Made by a program: the position numbers and the translations under genes. DNA of 23,661 nt from Bacteroides sp. UBA1317 (GTDB taxonomy: Bacteria > Bacteroidota > Bacteroidia > Bacteroidales > Bacteroidaceae): NCBI GenBank assembly GCA_002307035.1, contig DBTL01000054.1, positions 18,978-42,638 on the forward strand, written 5' to 3'. How positions within the stretch are numbered: position 1 is the stretch's first letter; each line of letters starts with the position of its first letter. The notes under the pieces were generated by a model. The model did not search any database, was not told the DNA's origin, and worked only from the letters and a program-made list of their open reading frames with translations. Below, in pieces: positions 11,753-19,184 of the stretch.

Positions 11753-13442
11753 AGAGCTCATAGCACTTAAGAAGTCAACGGTCGCCTTGTTGCAAAAGAC
11801 AAACATCGCCTCTTACAGACTTGAAAAAGCCGATAAGAGGCTAGAAGCTTACGTGTATAGCTGCATAGGCAACCCCGAAAAGCATAATCTTTATGAATTG
11901 CTCTCTATTCTCCGCTTTTTCCGGTTCCTAGATAAGTACGAGTTTCGTATTAGCGAGGTTAAGCGATTCATCGTTTTTTATGAGAAGCTCAAATTTAGCG
12001 GGACGAAGGGTAAAACACGGTACAAACTGACGCCTATACAGGTGTTTCAATTCGCGAACATACTTGGTTTTTACAGGTCCGGAACAAACAAACGGCTCAT
12101 ACGTGAAGCCTTGTTATTTGTGCCCCGCAAATTCAGCAAAACAACGAGCGTTGCAAGTCTTTCTATTTACGATCTGCTTTTCGGAGACGCCAACGCGCAA
12201 ACCTACGTTGCGGCCAATTCCTACAATCAGGCTAAAATCTGCTTTGATGAAATAAGAAACATATTAAAGGCTCTCGACCCGAAGTTGAAACGCTTCACCA
12301 TCAACCGGGAGATCATATACAACCGAATAAAGGGAAAGACCTCATTCGCCCGATGCTTGGCTTCCAATCCTGATAAATTGGACGGCCTTAACGCCTCAAT
12401 GGTGATAGTGGACGAATATTCACAAGCCGATAGCGCATCATTGAAGAACGTTCTAACCTCTTCAATGGGCGCACGGCTCAACCCTTTAACCGTGGTTATC
12501 ACAACCGCCTCAGATAAACAAATATGCCCGTTCTTGGATATGCTCAACGGTTACAAGTCCGTCCTTCGTGGCGAAATCGAAAACGATTCGATATTCGCTC
12601 ACATATTCGAACCGGACGTAGGCGACGAAGAGGACAGTCCCGACACGTGGCGAAAGGTTCAGCCGCACATGGGAATCACCGTTTACGAAGATTTTTATGT
12701 AAGCGAATATCAAAAGGCTTTGATTAGTGCCGATGACGCACTGGAATTTCGCACTAAATTACTGAATCTCTTTGTCCAGAATAGCAGTAAGATATGGCTA
12801 AAGGCACAAGAAATCGAAGCCCTTGCAAAAGATGTAAAGCTGGATAATCTGACCAATAGGCCGCCGTGTATGGTCGCCGTCGATCTGTCCGTTTGTGATG
12901 ACTTTTCGGCCGTTACCTATACTTTGTATTCCATCGAATCCCGTTCGTTCCATTCACATACGGATTACTATTTCCCACGCGAAGCATTGGCCGAACATCC
13001 CAACCGGGAACTATACAAAAGCTGGGCGGAAAAAGGATACTTGATTCTGTGCGATGGGAACGTGATAGATTACAAGCTCATCGTTTCCGACATCCTTAGA
13101 CGGAACAAGTCGCTCAAAATATTAGGCGTCGGATACGACCCGTACAAATCGGCCGAATTCGTGAACATGCTTTCCTCTTCCGGAGCAAAAAACATCTTGT
13201 TTCCGGTCAAACAGACTTACGGAACCTTCACAAGTCCCGTGGAATCTTTTGAATTGGCCGTAAAAAGAAAGCTTGTATCATTCAATCCGAACCCCATTAA
13301 CTGGTATTGCTTCGCCAATGCGGTGCTGGACGAGGATAGAAACGAAAATAAAAAGCCCGTGAAGAAAACACACAACCTAAAAATTGACGGGGTAATAACC
13401 AACCTGATGACATTTTATTTATTCAACAACATAACACGATAA
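11739..13442 (+). CDS. Terminase large subunit, HK97-type
   Basis: 567 residues, normal for the Terminase_1 family. N-terminal ATPase: Walker A-like VPRKFSKTTS at 128-137 with the preceding LLF strand, and Walker B VIVDEY at 222-227 with catalytic E226. A coupling motif ITTAS follows at 254-258. C-terminal RNase H-like nuclease: first acidic strand VDLSVCDDFS (381-390, D382) and the later GYDPYKS motif. It drives DNA into the prohead at the portal and cuts the concatemer. Gene order terS-terL-portal-protease-capsid is the standard HK97-like order. Confidence 0.9.
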   Translation: MIENKELIALKKSTVALLQKTNIASYRLEKADKRLEAYVYSCIGNPEKHNLYELLSILRFFRFLDKYEFRISEVKRFIVFYEKLKFSGTKGKTRYKLTPIQVFQFANILGFYRSGTNKRLIREALLFVPRKFSKTTSVASLSIYDLLFGDANAQTYVAANSYNQAKICFDEIRNILKALDPKLKRFTINREIIYNRIKGKTSFARCLASNPDKLDGLNASMVIVDEYSQADSASLKNVLTSSMGARLNPLTVVITTASDKQICPFLDMLNGYKSVLRGEIENDSIFAHIFEPDVGDEEDSPDTWRKVQPHMGITVYEDFYVSEYQKALISADDALEFRTKLLNLFVQNSSKIWLKAQEIEALAKDVKLDNLTNRPPCMVAVDLSVCDDFSAVTYTLYSIESRSFHSHTDYYFPREALAEHPNRELYKSWAEKGYLILCDGNVIDYKLIVSDILRRNKSLKILGVGYDPYKSAEFVNMLSSSGAKNILFPVKQTYGTFTSPVESFELAVKRKLVSFNPNPINWYCFANAVLDEDRNENKKPVKKTHNLKIDGVITNLMTFYLFNNITR

Positions 13443-13446
13443 AGAT

Positions 13447-14703
13447 ATGAACCTATTTAGCTTCTCACGAAAGGGCAAAGAGATAAAACGCTCCTTGGAT
13501 ACAACCAATAGTGGCACCACCGGAAAAACCGTAAATGCCCGGTTGCCTAGTTTGCCGTCGCAACCCATTGACGTGTACAGTGCGAACAGTGCCATGCAAT
13601 TGGCGGCGGTGTATCGTTGTGTCTCCATCTTATCGGGAACAATCGCTTCTTTGCCCTTGCAAATAAAAAGAAAGCAAGACGGTTATTTCGCCGTGGACGA
13701 AAAGAACGAGTTGTACGGCATATTGACGCGTCGCCCAAACAGCAGACAAAATTCTTTCGACATGATACAGAACGCAATCATACAAATGGTTAACAACGGA
13801 AACGCCTATATCTTCATCCGTACTTCATTCGGTGACGTGTCCGGACTGATTCTGTGCTCAAACAATTCGGTCGCCTATGATAAGATAAGCAACCGTTATG
13901 TTATCTCCGACGCGATCAACCACATAAGCGGAACCTTTGAGGCCGATCAAATTATACATCTACGCAATAAGAGCCTAGACGGAGGATATACCGGAGTAAG
14001 CACGATTACTTACGCACACCGGGTTTTGAGCATTGCGGCGAGTGCGGACAATCAGAATTTGCAAACATTCCAAAACGGCACGAAGGTAAAGGCCCTTTTA
14101 TACGGCGCATCCGGAGGAATGGCGGGACTTGACGCGCTCGACTATGAACAAACTTCACCCGTGGCCGACCGTGTGGAATCTCAACTAAATTCGGGCAAAG
14201 ACATCATAGCCATTTCCGAAGATTTGAAATTTCAACAGCTTTCTATTAATCCGGTGGACGCCCAACTATTAGAGACGAAGAAATTCAGCGTGCTGGATAT
14301 TTGCCGTTTCTATGGCGTTCACCCGGACAAGGCGTTTGCCGGACAGGCGACCAATTACAAAGCCTCCGAAATGAGCCAAGTCTCTTTTTTAACCGACACG
14401 TTACAACCGATATTAAAACAGATAGAGGCCGAATTTAACGCCAAGCTTATTCCGGATAGTGTGGCCGGTATTTATCAAATCTCTTTTGATTTAAGCGCCT
14501 TGTACCAAACCGACCTCACAACACAGGCGGCCTACTGGAAAGCCTTGCACGAACTTGGCGTGCTCACCACGAACGACATCCGTCACAAGAACGGTTTGCC
14601 TTCCATCGACGGCGGGGACGTGGCGATGATCAGTTGCAATGTGGCCCCCATCAATTCAGCAAAGATTCGAGGCGAAAAAGTAGAGCTACCAAAAGAGAAG
14701 TAA
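13447..14703 (+). CDS. Portal protein, HK97 family
   Basis: 418 residues. Family hallmarks: QLAAVYRCVSILSGTIASLP near 52-72, an IIQMVNNGNAYIFI segment, IIHLRNKSLDGGYTGVS (the IxH-R motif), KFSVLDICRFYGVHP with PDKAF, and a C-terminal helical domain starting around TLQPILKQIEAEFNAKL. Twelve copies form the ring through which DNA enters the head and to which the connector binds. The last residues (KGEKVELPKEK type tail) are charged. Follows terL by four bases. Confidence 0.9.
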   Translation: MNLFSFSRKGKEIKRSLDTTNSGTTGKTVNARLPSLPSQPIDVYSANSAMQLAAVYRCVSILSGTIASLPLQIKRKQDGYFAVDEKNELYGILTRRPNSRQNSFDMIQNAIIQMVNNGNAYIFIRTSFGDVSGLILCSNNSVAYDKISNRYVISDAINHISGTFEADQIIHLRNKSLDGGYTGVSTITYAHRVLSIAASADNQNLQTFQNGTKVKALLYGASGGMAGLDALDYEQTSPVADRVESQLNSGKDIIAISEDLKFQQLSINPVDAQLLETKKFSVLDICRFYGVHPDKAFAGQATNYKASEMSQVSFLTDTLQPILKQIEAEFNAKLIPDSVAGIYQISFDLSALYQTDLTTQAAYWKALHELGVLTTNDIRHKNGLPSIDGGDVAMISCNVAPINSAKIRGEKVELPKEK

Positions 14704-14735
14704 GAAGCATATAGGAAAACAAGTATCATTAAGTC

Positions 14736-15329
14736 ATGGAAATACGCAGTTTCACAGAGCAGGCGGCCCCAAAAATATCAGAGGGTAGAACGATTCAGGG
14801 ATACGGGGCCGTATTCAATCAGGAATCGCGCATCCAATACGACAAGGAAAAAAAGGGGGCGTTCATTGAAATAATTGAAAGTGGAGCCATAACGGAGGAA
14901 TTAATACGCTCATGCGACATAAAAGCATTGGCGGAACATAATAAACAAAGATTGTTGGCCCGTTCAAATCACGGCGTCGGCTCTTTGGCCTTGTGCGTGG
15001 ATGATTACGGCATGGGATATAAGTTTGATTCGCCCAATACACAAGAAGGTGATTCCGCCATAGAAATGATTAACCGGGGAGACATATTCGGCTCTTCCTT
15101 CGCCTACTGGACGGATGAAGCAAAGAATGTGTCCTATCAAAAGAAAGGCGGACTTTTGATTCGAAGAGTGCATAAGATAGACCTTCTTTTTGATGTGTCG
15201 CTGGTATCCGACCCCGCATATTTCGGCACGGATGTGACGGTACGAGGAATTGAGAACATAGAGCTTTCTTTGCTGAAGGCTGACACACAATACATGGAAC
15301 AAATTAATAATTTACGTAAACTGATTTAA
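14736..15329 (+). CDS. Prohead maturation protease, HK97 family
   Basis: 197 residues, herpesvirus-assemblin-like serine protease that cleaves the scaffold/delta domain of the capsid protein during head maturation. Seen: IQGYGAVFNQES at 20-32, the catalytic His in AEHNKQRLLARS (H68), the catalytic Ser in IFGSSFAYW (S120 or S121), and LLFDVSLVSDPAY, the conserved strand that ends the domain. The short C-terminal tail (ELSLLKADTQYM) is probably trimmed. It lies directly before the capsid gene (two bases). Confidence 0.9.
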   Translation: MEIRSFTEQAAPKISEGRTIQGYGAVFNQESRIQYDKEKKGAFIEIIESGAITEELIRSCDIKALAEHNKQRLLARSNHGVGSLALCVDDYGMGYKFDSPNTQEGDSAIEMINRGDIFGSSFAYWTDEAKNVSYQKKGGLLIRRVHKIDLLFDVSLVSDPAYFGTDVTVRGIENIELSLLKADTQYMEQINNLRKLI

Positions 15330-15331
15330 GT

Positions 15332-16465
15332 ATGAAAAAAGAGTTTGAAAGAGTTGCCGAGTTAAAAGAACAGATGCGCACCATTTTGGATAGAGCCGAA
15401 TCCGAAAAAAGATCATTGAACGATGAAGAAAAAACGGCATTTACAGGTTTGAAGAATGAAAAGGAGCTTATACAAGTGAAAATTGAAAAAAGAAATCTCG
15501 AAAACGAAACGCCCGAAAGAAGGGTTATTCATGGCAAAGCATTGTTCGCCAAAGCGATAGATGACATTGTGAATCATCGTTCATTGGCCGACTATTCCGG
15601 AGTGGTGACAGAGAACGGAATCAAAGTGATTGAACGTGCCGATGCGAGCATTACCGACGCCGCCGGAGTATCTCCGATGGTTCCTGTTACCATTGGCGAC
15701 GTGATTGAACCGCTTGAAAAAGGCCTTATCATTGACAAACTGGGCATTAAGATGCAAAGCGGGCTTGTTGGTGAGTTGATCTTTCCAACCTTGCAGGCCG
15801 TGGAGGCAAGCATTCAAGGTGAGAATGCGACCGTGGGAGACACAAAACTGAACATCGGCAAAATTACCGCATTCCCTAAACGTGTCTCTATCTCCATCCC
15901 GGTATCCCGCAAAGCGATCAAACAAACAAACTATTCGTTGCAGGACATCGTGCTGAAACAAATCTCTTTGGGTTCGGCGAGGTTGCTGAATAAATGGATG
16001 TTTTCGGGCACAAAACTGGACGGTGCAAGTGACGGGCCTTTTGTCAAGGCACAGGCAAATATAGAATATGAAGCCGCCCTGACATTCGCAAATATCGTAT
16101 CCCTTGAAACCACCGTGATGGGTGAAGGCGTGGACGTGACCGACGGAACAGCAGCCTATGTTTGTACCCCGGCCGTATATGGCGCGCTCAAATCAACGCC
16201 CAAAGAAAAAGGTTCTGCCGAAATGATTTGCAAGGACAATATGATTAACGGTTATCCGGTATTGGTCACCAGTTACATGGACACTGATTCTATCGGCTTT
16301 GGCGTGTTCTCCTATTGCGCTATCGGCCAATTCGGTGATATTGATCTGATTGTGGACCCATACACGCAGTCAAAAGCCAATATCATAAACTTTGTGCTGA
16401 ACTCCGATTTTGATATTGTTGTGGCACGGACCGAAGCCTTCGCAATAGCAAAGAAAAAGGCTTAA
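15332..16465 (+). CDS. Major capsid protein, HK97 fold
   Basis: 377 residues. Residues 1 to about 65 are a charged coiled coil (FERVAELKEQMRTILDRAES), the delta/scaffold domain removed by the protease. The mature part begins around residue 70-90 and shows the usual pieces: an SGVVTENGIKVIERA start, PVTIGDVIEPLEKGLIIDKLG, the TAFPKRVSISIPVSRK strand, a long helix LQDIVLKQISLGSARLL, and the C-terminal GQFGDIDLIVDPYTQSK segment followed by FDIVVARTEAFAIAKK. Forms the icosahedral shell. Followed by a strong terminator hairpin, probably giving extra short transcripts of the upstream head genes. Confidence 0.9.
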   Translation: MKKEFERVAELKEQMRTILDRAESEKRSLNDEEKTAFTGLKNEKELIQVKIEKRNLENETPERRVIHGKALFAKAIDDIVNHRSLADYSGVVTENGIKVIERADASITDAAGVSPMVPVTIGDVIEPLEKGLIIDKLGIKMQSGLVGELIFPTLQAVEASIQGENATVGDTKLNIGKITAFPKRVSISIPVSRKAIKQTNYSLQDIVLKQISLGSARLLNKWMFSGTKLDGASDGPFVKAQANIEYEAALTFANIVSLETTVMGEGVDVTDGTAAYVCTPAVYGALKSTPKEKGSAEMICKDNMINGYPVLVTSYMDTDSIGFGVFSYCAIGQFGDIDLIVDPYTQSKANIINFVLNSDFDIVVARTEAFAIAKKKA

Positions 16466-16486
16466 CCATTAAGTGAATAAAATCGT

Positions 16487-16522
16487 AAAGAGGGGTTAGG
16501 CGTTTGCCCTAATCCCTCTTTT
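16487..16522 (+). terminator. Intrinsic terminator after capsid gene
   Basis: A 14-base stem AAAGAGGGGTTAGG (16487-16500) with CCTAATCCCTCTTT (16508-16521), only one G:U, loop CGTTTGC, then TTTT at the 3' end of the stem. It sits inside a continuous late operon, so it must be leaky or attenuating. Confidence 0.8.
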
Positions 16523-16535
16523 AATATCAAAAAAG

Positions 16536-16829
16536 ATGGAATACGTTACAGTTGAAGAACTAAAAAAGCATTTGAATATAGATTTTAGCGATGATGATGC
16601 TTATCTGGCCGACATTCTAAAAGTCGCCATGTTATCAATCGAAACGACAATTAAAACCCCGCTTGAAGAGCATGTAAAAGACGGGGAGTTTAACCCCATG
16701 TTGAAGCATGCCATTAAAATACTTGCAGGGAATTTTTATGCCAATCGGGAGCCTGTTTCTTTTGCCACTCCTTCAGTTATTCCCTATACTCTGAATTATT
16801 TGATCAGACCATTTAAAAAGTACCAATAA
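16536..16829 (+). CDS. Head-tail connector (gp6-like, phage_connect)
   Basis: 97 residues. VTVEELKKHLNIDFSDDDAY, then an LKVAMLSIETTIK helix and MLKHAIKILAGNFYANREPV are the typical helical adaptor that docks under the portal ring (HK97 gp6 / SPP1 gp15 class). The C-terminal NYLIRPFKKY is the usual end. Its stop overlaps the next start (TAATG). Confidence 0.85.
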   Translation: MEYVTVEELKKHLNIDFSDDDAYLADILKVAMLSIETTIKTPLEEHVKDGEFNPMLKHAIKILAGNFYANREPVSFATPSVIPYTLNYLIRPFKKYQ

Positions 16830-17146
16830 TGCAGGCCGGACTACTAAAAGACAAAATAACCTTTCTCAAGAACGAGCCCACACGTGACACATACGGCGGT
16901 TCGTTTGATAATTGGGTGGAGGCATTTGAAAAAAGGGTTTATATCCGCTTTAATTCGGGTTCCCGTAAGGAAGTAAACAGCGAGGTGATAAATACCGAAG
17001 TTCTCACATTTATGATTCGCTACACCAAAGAAGTGCAGGAAAAAATGAGAATCGTCTATGAGGGCCGGAAATATAAAATCAGCATGATAAATCGGGATAG
17101 AATACAACAGGCAACCATTATACAAGCTGAATCAATCAATGAGTAA
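16829..17146 (+). CDS. Head closure / head-tail adaptor (SPP1 gp16-like)
   Basis: 105 residues, a small beta-barrel. Family pattern: AGLLKDKITFLK, DTYGGSFDNWVEAFEKRVYIRF, SRKEVNSEVINTEVLTFMIRY and the end MRIVYEGRKYKISMI, which are the strands of the gp16/gp7 fold. It plugs the connector so that packaged DNA stays in the head until the tail joins. Overlaps the next gene by eight bases. Confidence 0.85.
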   Translation: MQAGLLKDKITFLKNEPTRDTYGGSFDNWVEAFEKRVYIRFNSGSRKEVNSEVINTEVLTFMIRYTKEVQEKMRIVYEGRKYKISMINRDRIQQATIIQAESINE

Positions 17147-17594
17147 TACACAAGCTTCATACAAAGTAACCGTTGACACGAAACGCATCAACGAAATACT
17201 TGCTCAACTGAATGACAAGGACGCAAAGAAAGCCATCAAATCAGCCCTTAGAAAGTCGGTCTCTATCATCCGCAAAGAAGCGCAGAACAATTTAGGCGCG
17301 GTGGTAAAAGCGAATAATTTAAAGAAAGAGGTTCATATCGCCATCTATAGGAACGCTTCCGGAGCACGAGTGGATTTGCTTGACAGGCGCAAAAAAGGCT
17401 CGAAGGCGTTCACTTTGAAGTTCTTTGAACTTGGCACGAAAGAACGAGCTACCAATAAAGGAGCGAACAGAGGTAGTATAACCGCTTCTTATTTCTTTAG
17501 AACCGCAGTTGAAAGCAAGAAGAACGAGGCCGAAAAGTCTTTAGAGCAAAACATTATCAATTCAATAATGAAAGTAGTAAATAAGAAGAAATGA
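17139..17594 (+). CDS. HK97 gp10-family tail component
   Basis: 151 residues. The N-terminal YKVTVDTKRINEILAQLN and KKAIKSALRKSVSIIRKEAQ helix, then FFELGTKERATNKGANRG and SYFFRTAVESKKNEAEKSL, are the gp10 pattern: a small alpha/beta protein of the head-tail joining set. Strongly basic C-terminus (MKVVNKKK). Four-base overlap with the next gene. Confidence 0.85.
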   Translation: MSNTQASYKVTVDTKRINEILAQLNDKDAKKAIKSALRKSVSIIRKEAQNNLGAVVKANNLKKEVHIAIYRNASGARVDLLDRRKKGSKAFTLKFFELGTKERATNKGANRGSITASYFFRTAVESKKNEAEKSLEQNIINSIMKVVNKKK

Positions 17595-17983
17595 GTTTAT
17601 CCATAGGCGTACACATATTGCAAAAATTATCAGCTTCACAAGAGCTGCACGGTGTGGTTGGAGATAAGATATTCCCTATTGCGGCCACGCATGAGACTAC
17701 CTTTCCCTTTATCATTTATAAACGGGGTTCATTGACGCCGGGATACACCAAAGACCAATACGCCACAGGCGATAACGCGACGGCCGAAGTGATTGTGGCG
17801 AGTGATAAATATGCCGATTCGGTCAAAGTCATTGAGCTGGTACGGTCCGCATTGGAGAATCAAGGGGGCGAATACGACGAGTTTACAGTTATCGACGCAA
17901 AAATAATATCCGCCGATGAAGATTTTATAGAGGACACTTTTGTACAACGCATTACATTCTCTTTTGAGACGGAAACGGAGTAA
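17591..17983 (+). CDS. Tail completion protein (DUF3168-like)
   Basis: 130 residues. VHILQKLSASQELHGVVGDKI, then TTFPFIIYKRGSL, a DNATAEVIVASDKYADSVKVI segment and ALENQGGEYDEF match DUF3168 proteins, which cap the end of the tail and bind the head (lambda gpU / HK97 gp11 class). The end VQRITFSFETE is the usual closing strand. Confidence 0.8.
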   Translation: MSLSIGVHILQKLSASQELHGVVGDKIFPIAATHETTFPFIIYKRGSLTPGYTKDQYATGDNATAEVIVASDKYADSVKVIELVRSALENQGGEYDEFTVIDAKIISADEDFIEDTFVQRITFSFETETE

Positions 17984-18006
17984 CTAACATTTAAAATAGA
18001 ATATAC

Positions 18007-18489
18007 ATGTCAAAAGCAAAAACAGTATTAGGAAAGGATTTGATGTTGTTCACGAATGCCAAGGCTTTGGCGTTGGCCACATCATGCAAGCTAACCGTAT
18101 CAGCCGAAACGATGGACACGCAAAGCAAAGATTCGGGTATCTGGACGGACAAGGACATAAAGAGCCTCTCATGGTCGGGCTCGAGTGACAACGCTTTTAG
18201 TGCCGATAAGGACGTGAACGGGTACGATACGTTGTTTGCGTTAATGGTTTCTTGTGCGTTGGTGGATATTAATTTTGGTATTCCGGCAAATGCGACCAAA
18301 CTTGGTATTCCCGATGCCGGTTGGACGCTTCCGGCTTCATCGTATGCGGGAAAGGCGCGCATAACTTCGCTTGACCTGAACGCCCCGGATGGTGACAAGG
18401 CTACTTATACGGTCAATTTCGAGGGAGCGGGCCCATTAACCCCCACATCCGGAACATCCGCCGAAGATGTCAAAGACCCCACAGCTTAA
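18007..18489 (+). CDS. Major tail protein (TP901-1-like)
   Basis: 160 residues. The tail-tube fold is suggested by KTVLGKDLMLFTNAKALALA, the ATSCKLTVSAETMDTQSKDS strand pair, WSGSSDNAFS, GYDTLFALMVS and a C-terminal ARITSLDLNAPDGDKATYTV followed by NFEGAGPL, all typical of short tail-tube proteins. Its position between the tail completion and chaperone genes is diagnostic. Hexameric rings of this protein form the tail tube. Followed by a hairpin at 18502-18526. Confidence 0.85.
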   Translation: MSKAKTVLGKDLMLFTNAKALALATSCKLTVSAETMDTQSKDSGIWTDKDIKSLSWSGSSDNAFSADKDVNGYDTLFALMVSCALVDINFGIPANATKLGIPDAGWTLPASSYAGKARITSLDLNAPDGDKATYTVNFEGAGPLTPTSGTSAEDVKDPTA

Positions 18490-18501
18490 TATACTTAAAC
18501 A

Positions 18502-18526
18502 AAGAGCGGCGTCAAGAACCGCTCTT
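18502..18526 (+). terminator. Hairpin after major tail protein gene
   Basis: AAGAGCGG (18502-18509) pairs perfectly with CCGCTCTT (18519-18526) around a 9-base loop. The T tract is short (TT then CTC), so probably a weak terminator or an RNA-stabilising 3' end that enriches the tail-tube message. Confidence 0.6.
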
Positions 18527-18547
18527 CTCAATTAAAAATAAAGCATA

Positions 18548-18862
18548 ATGAAAACGATCACGATCAACAAAATAGCGTACACGCTAAAATACACGCTTAG
18601 AATACTATTCATCTTTGAAGGCTTGGCGGGCTATCCGTTTAAGTTCGGCAAGTTGCTGGACGAGTATATTTTGTTTTATTCGACGTTGCTTGCAAACAAC
18701 GAACGCTTTGCAATTCCCTTCGACGAATTTATAAAACTGTGTGACGATAACCCTTCCTTGTTTGAAGAATTCAAAGACTTCATTTTGAACGAGATCAAAA
18801 GGCAACAGCAGGAAGCTGTTAAAGAAGAGGATGTAAAAAAAAAGAGGATGCAGAGGAAGTAA
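18548..18862 (+). CDS. Tail assembly chaperone, gpG-like
   Basis: 104 residues. Typical of small siphovirus chaperones that wrap the tape measure before the tube polymerises: IAYTLKYTLRILFIFEGLAG, then a helix with LDEYILFYSTLL and the acidic segment FDEFIKLCDDNPSLFEEF. The last residues (VKKKRMQRK) come from an A9 run that carries a frameshift signal; 0-frame stop TAA at 18860-18862. A minority of ribosomes should slip and add the domain encoded to 19182. Confidence 0.75.
   Translation: MKTITINKIAYTLKYTLRILFIFEGLAGYPFKFGKLLDEYILFYSTLLANNERFAIPFDEFIKLCDDNPSLFEEFKDFILNEIKRQQQEAVKEEDVKKKRMQRK
18838..18844 (+). promoter_or_regulatory. -1 frameshift slippery site A AAA AAG
   Basis: The run A9 G (18835-18844) contains the heptamer A AAA AAG in the correct phase for the gpG frame, the same heptamer used by E. 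coli dnaX. Moving back one base continues into an open frame to 19182 with no ATG-independent start. A stem GGGTGAA/TTCACCC at 18891-18897 with 18906-18912 lies downstream but rather far (about 46 bases). Confidence 0.8.
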
Positions 18863-19182
18863 GCGTTCGCGAACTCTATGCGCGCGTGGTGGGTGAAGGC
18901 GGCGTTTCACCCGATTACTTTCTGGATAAAATGAGTTTTGCCGAAATTAGGTATTTCCTCCAAGGTTTATCCATGCGCAGCCGTGAATCATGGGAACAGG
19001 CCCGCATACTGGGTTATATCATTGCACAATCCAACAGCACAAAAGAACTTAAGCAAACGGACATCCTTCGTTTCCCGTGGGATGAAGAAGAAAAGCAATC
19101 ACAGGCGAACACTATTTCCGATGCGGATATGGAGCGATTACGGCAAAAGGCGAAAGCGATTGAATCACAACTAAAAGACTAA
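18844..19182 (+). CDS. gpT extension of the chaperone (made by -1 frameshift)
   Basis: Continuation of the chaperone after the slip: the frame reads GAG GAT GCA and adds about 112 residues (EDAEEVSVRELYARVVG, then MSFAEIRYFLQGL and SWEQARILGYIIAQSN), ending with a charged tail KAIESQLKD. The fused product would be about 211 residues. No good internal start: the first ATG in this frame (18932) would lose part of the conserved core. Siphoviruses make gpG and gpGT this way as a conserved feature, placed just before the tape measure, as here (two bases). Confidence 0.75.
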   Translation, partial: EDAEEVSVRELYARVVGEGGVSPDYFLDKMSFAEIRYFLQGLSMRSRESWEQARILGYIIAQSNSTKELKQTDILRFPWDEEEKQSQANTISDADMERLRQKAKAIESQLKD

Positions 19183-19184
19183 TC

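Noticed and set aside
15581..15961. 126-residue minus-strand ORF inside the capsid gene
   Set aside because: Antisense shadow of the capsid coding sequence, with no independent signals.
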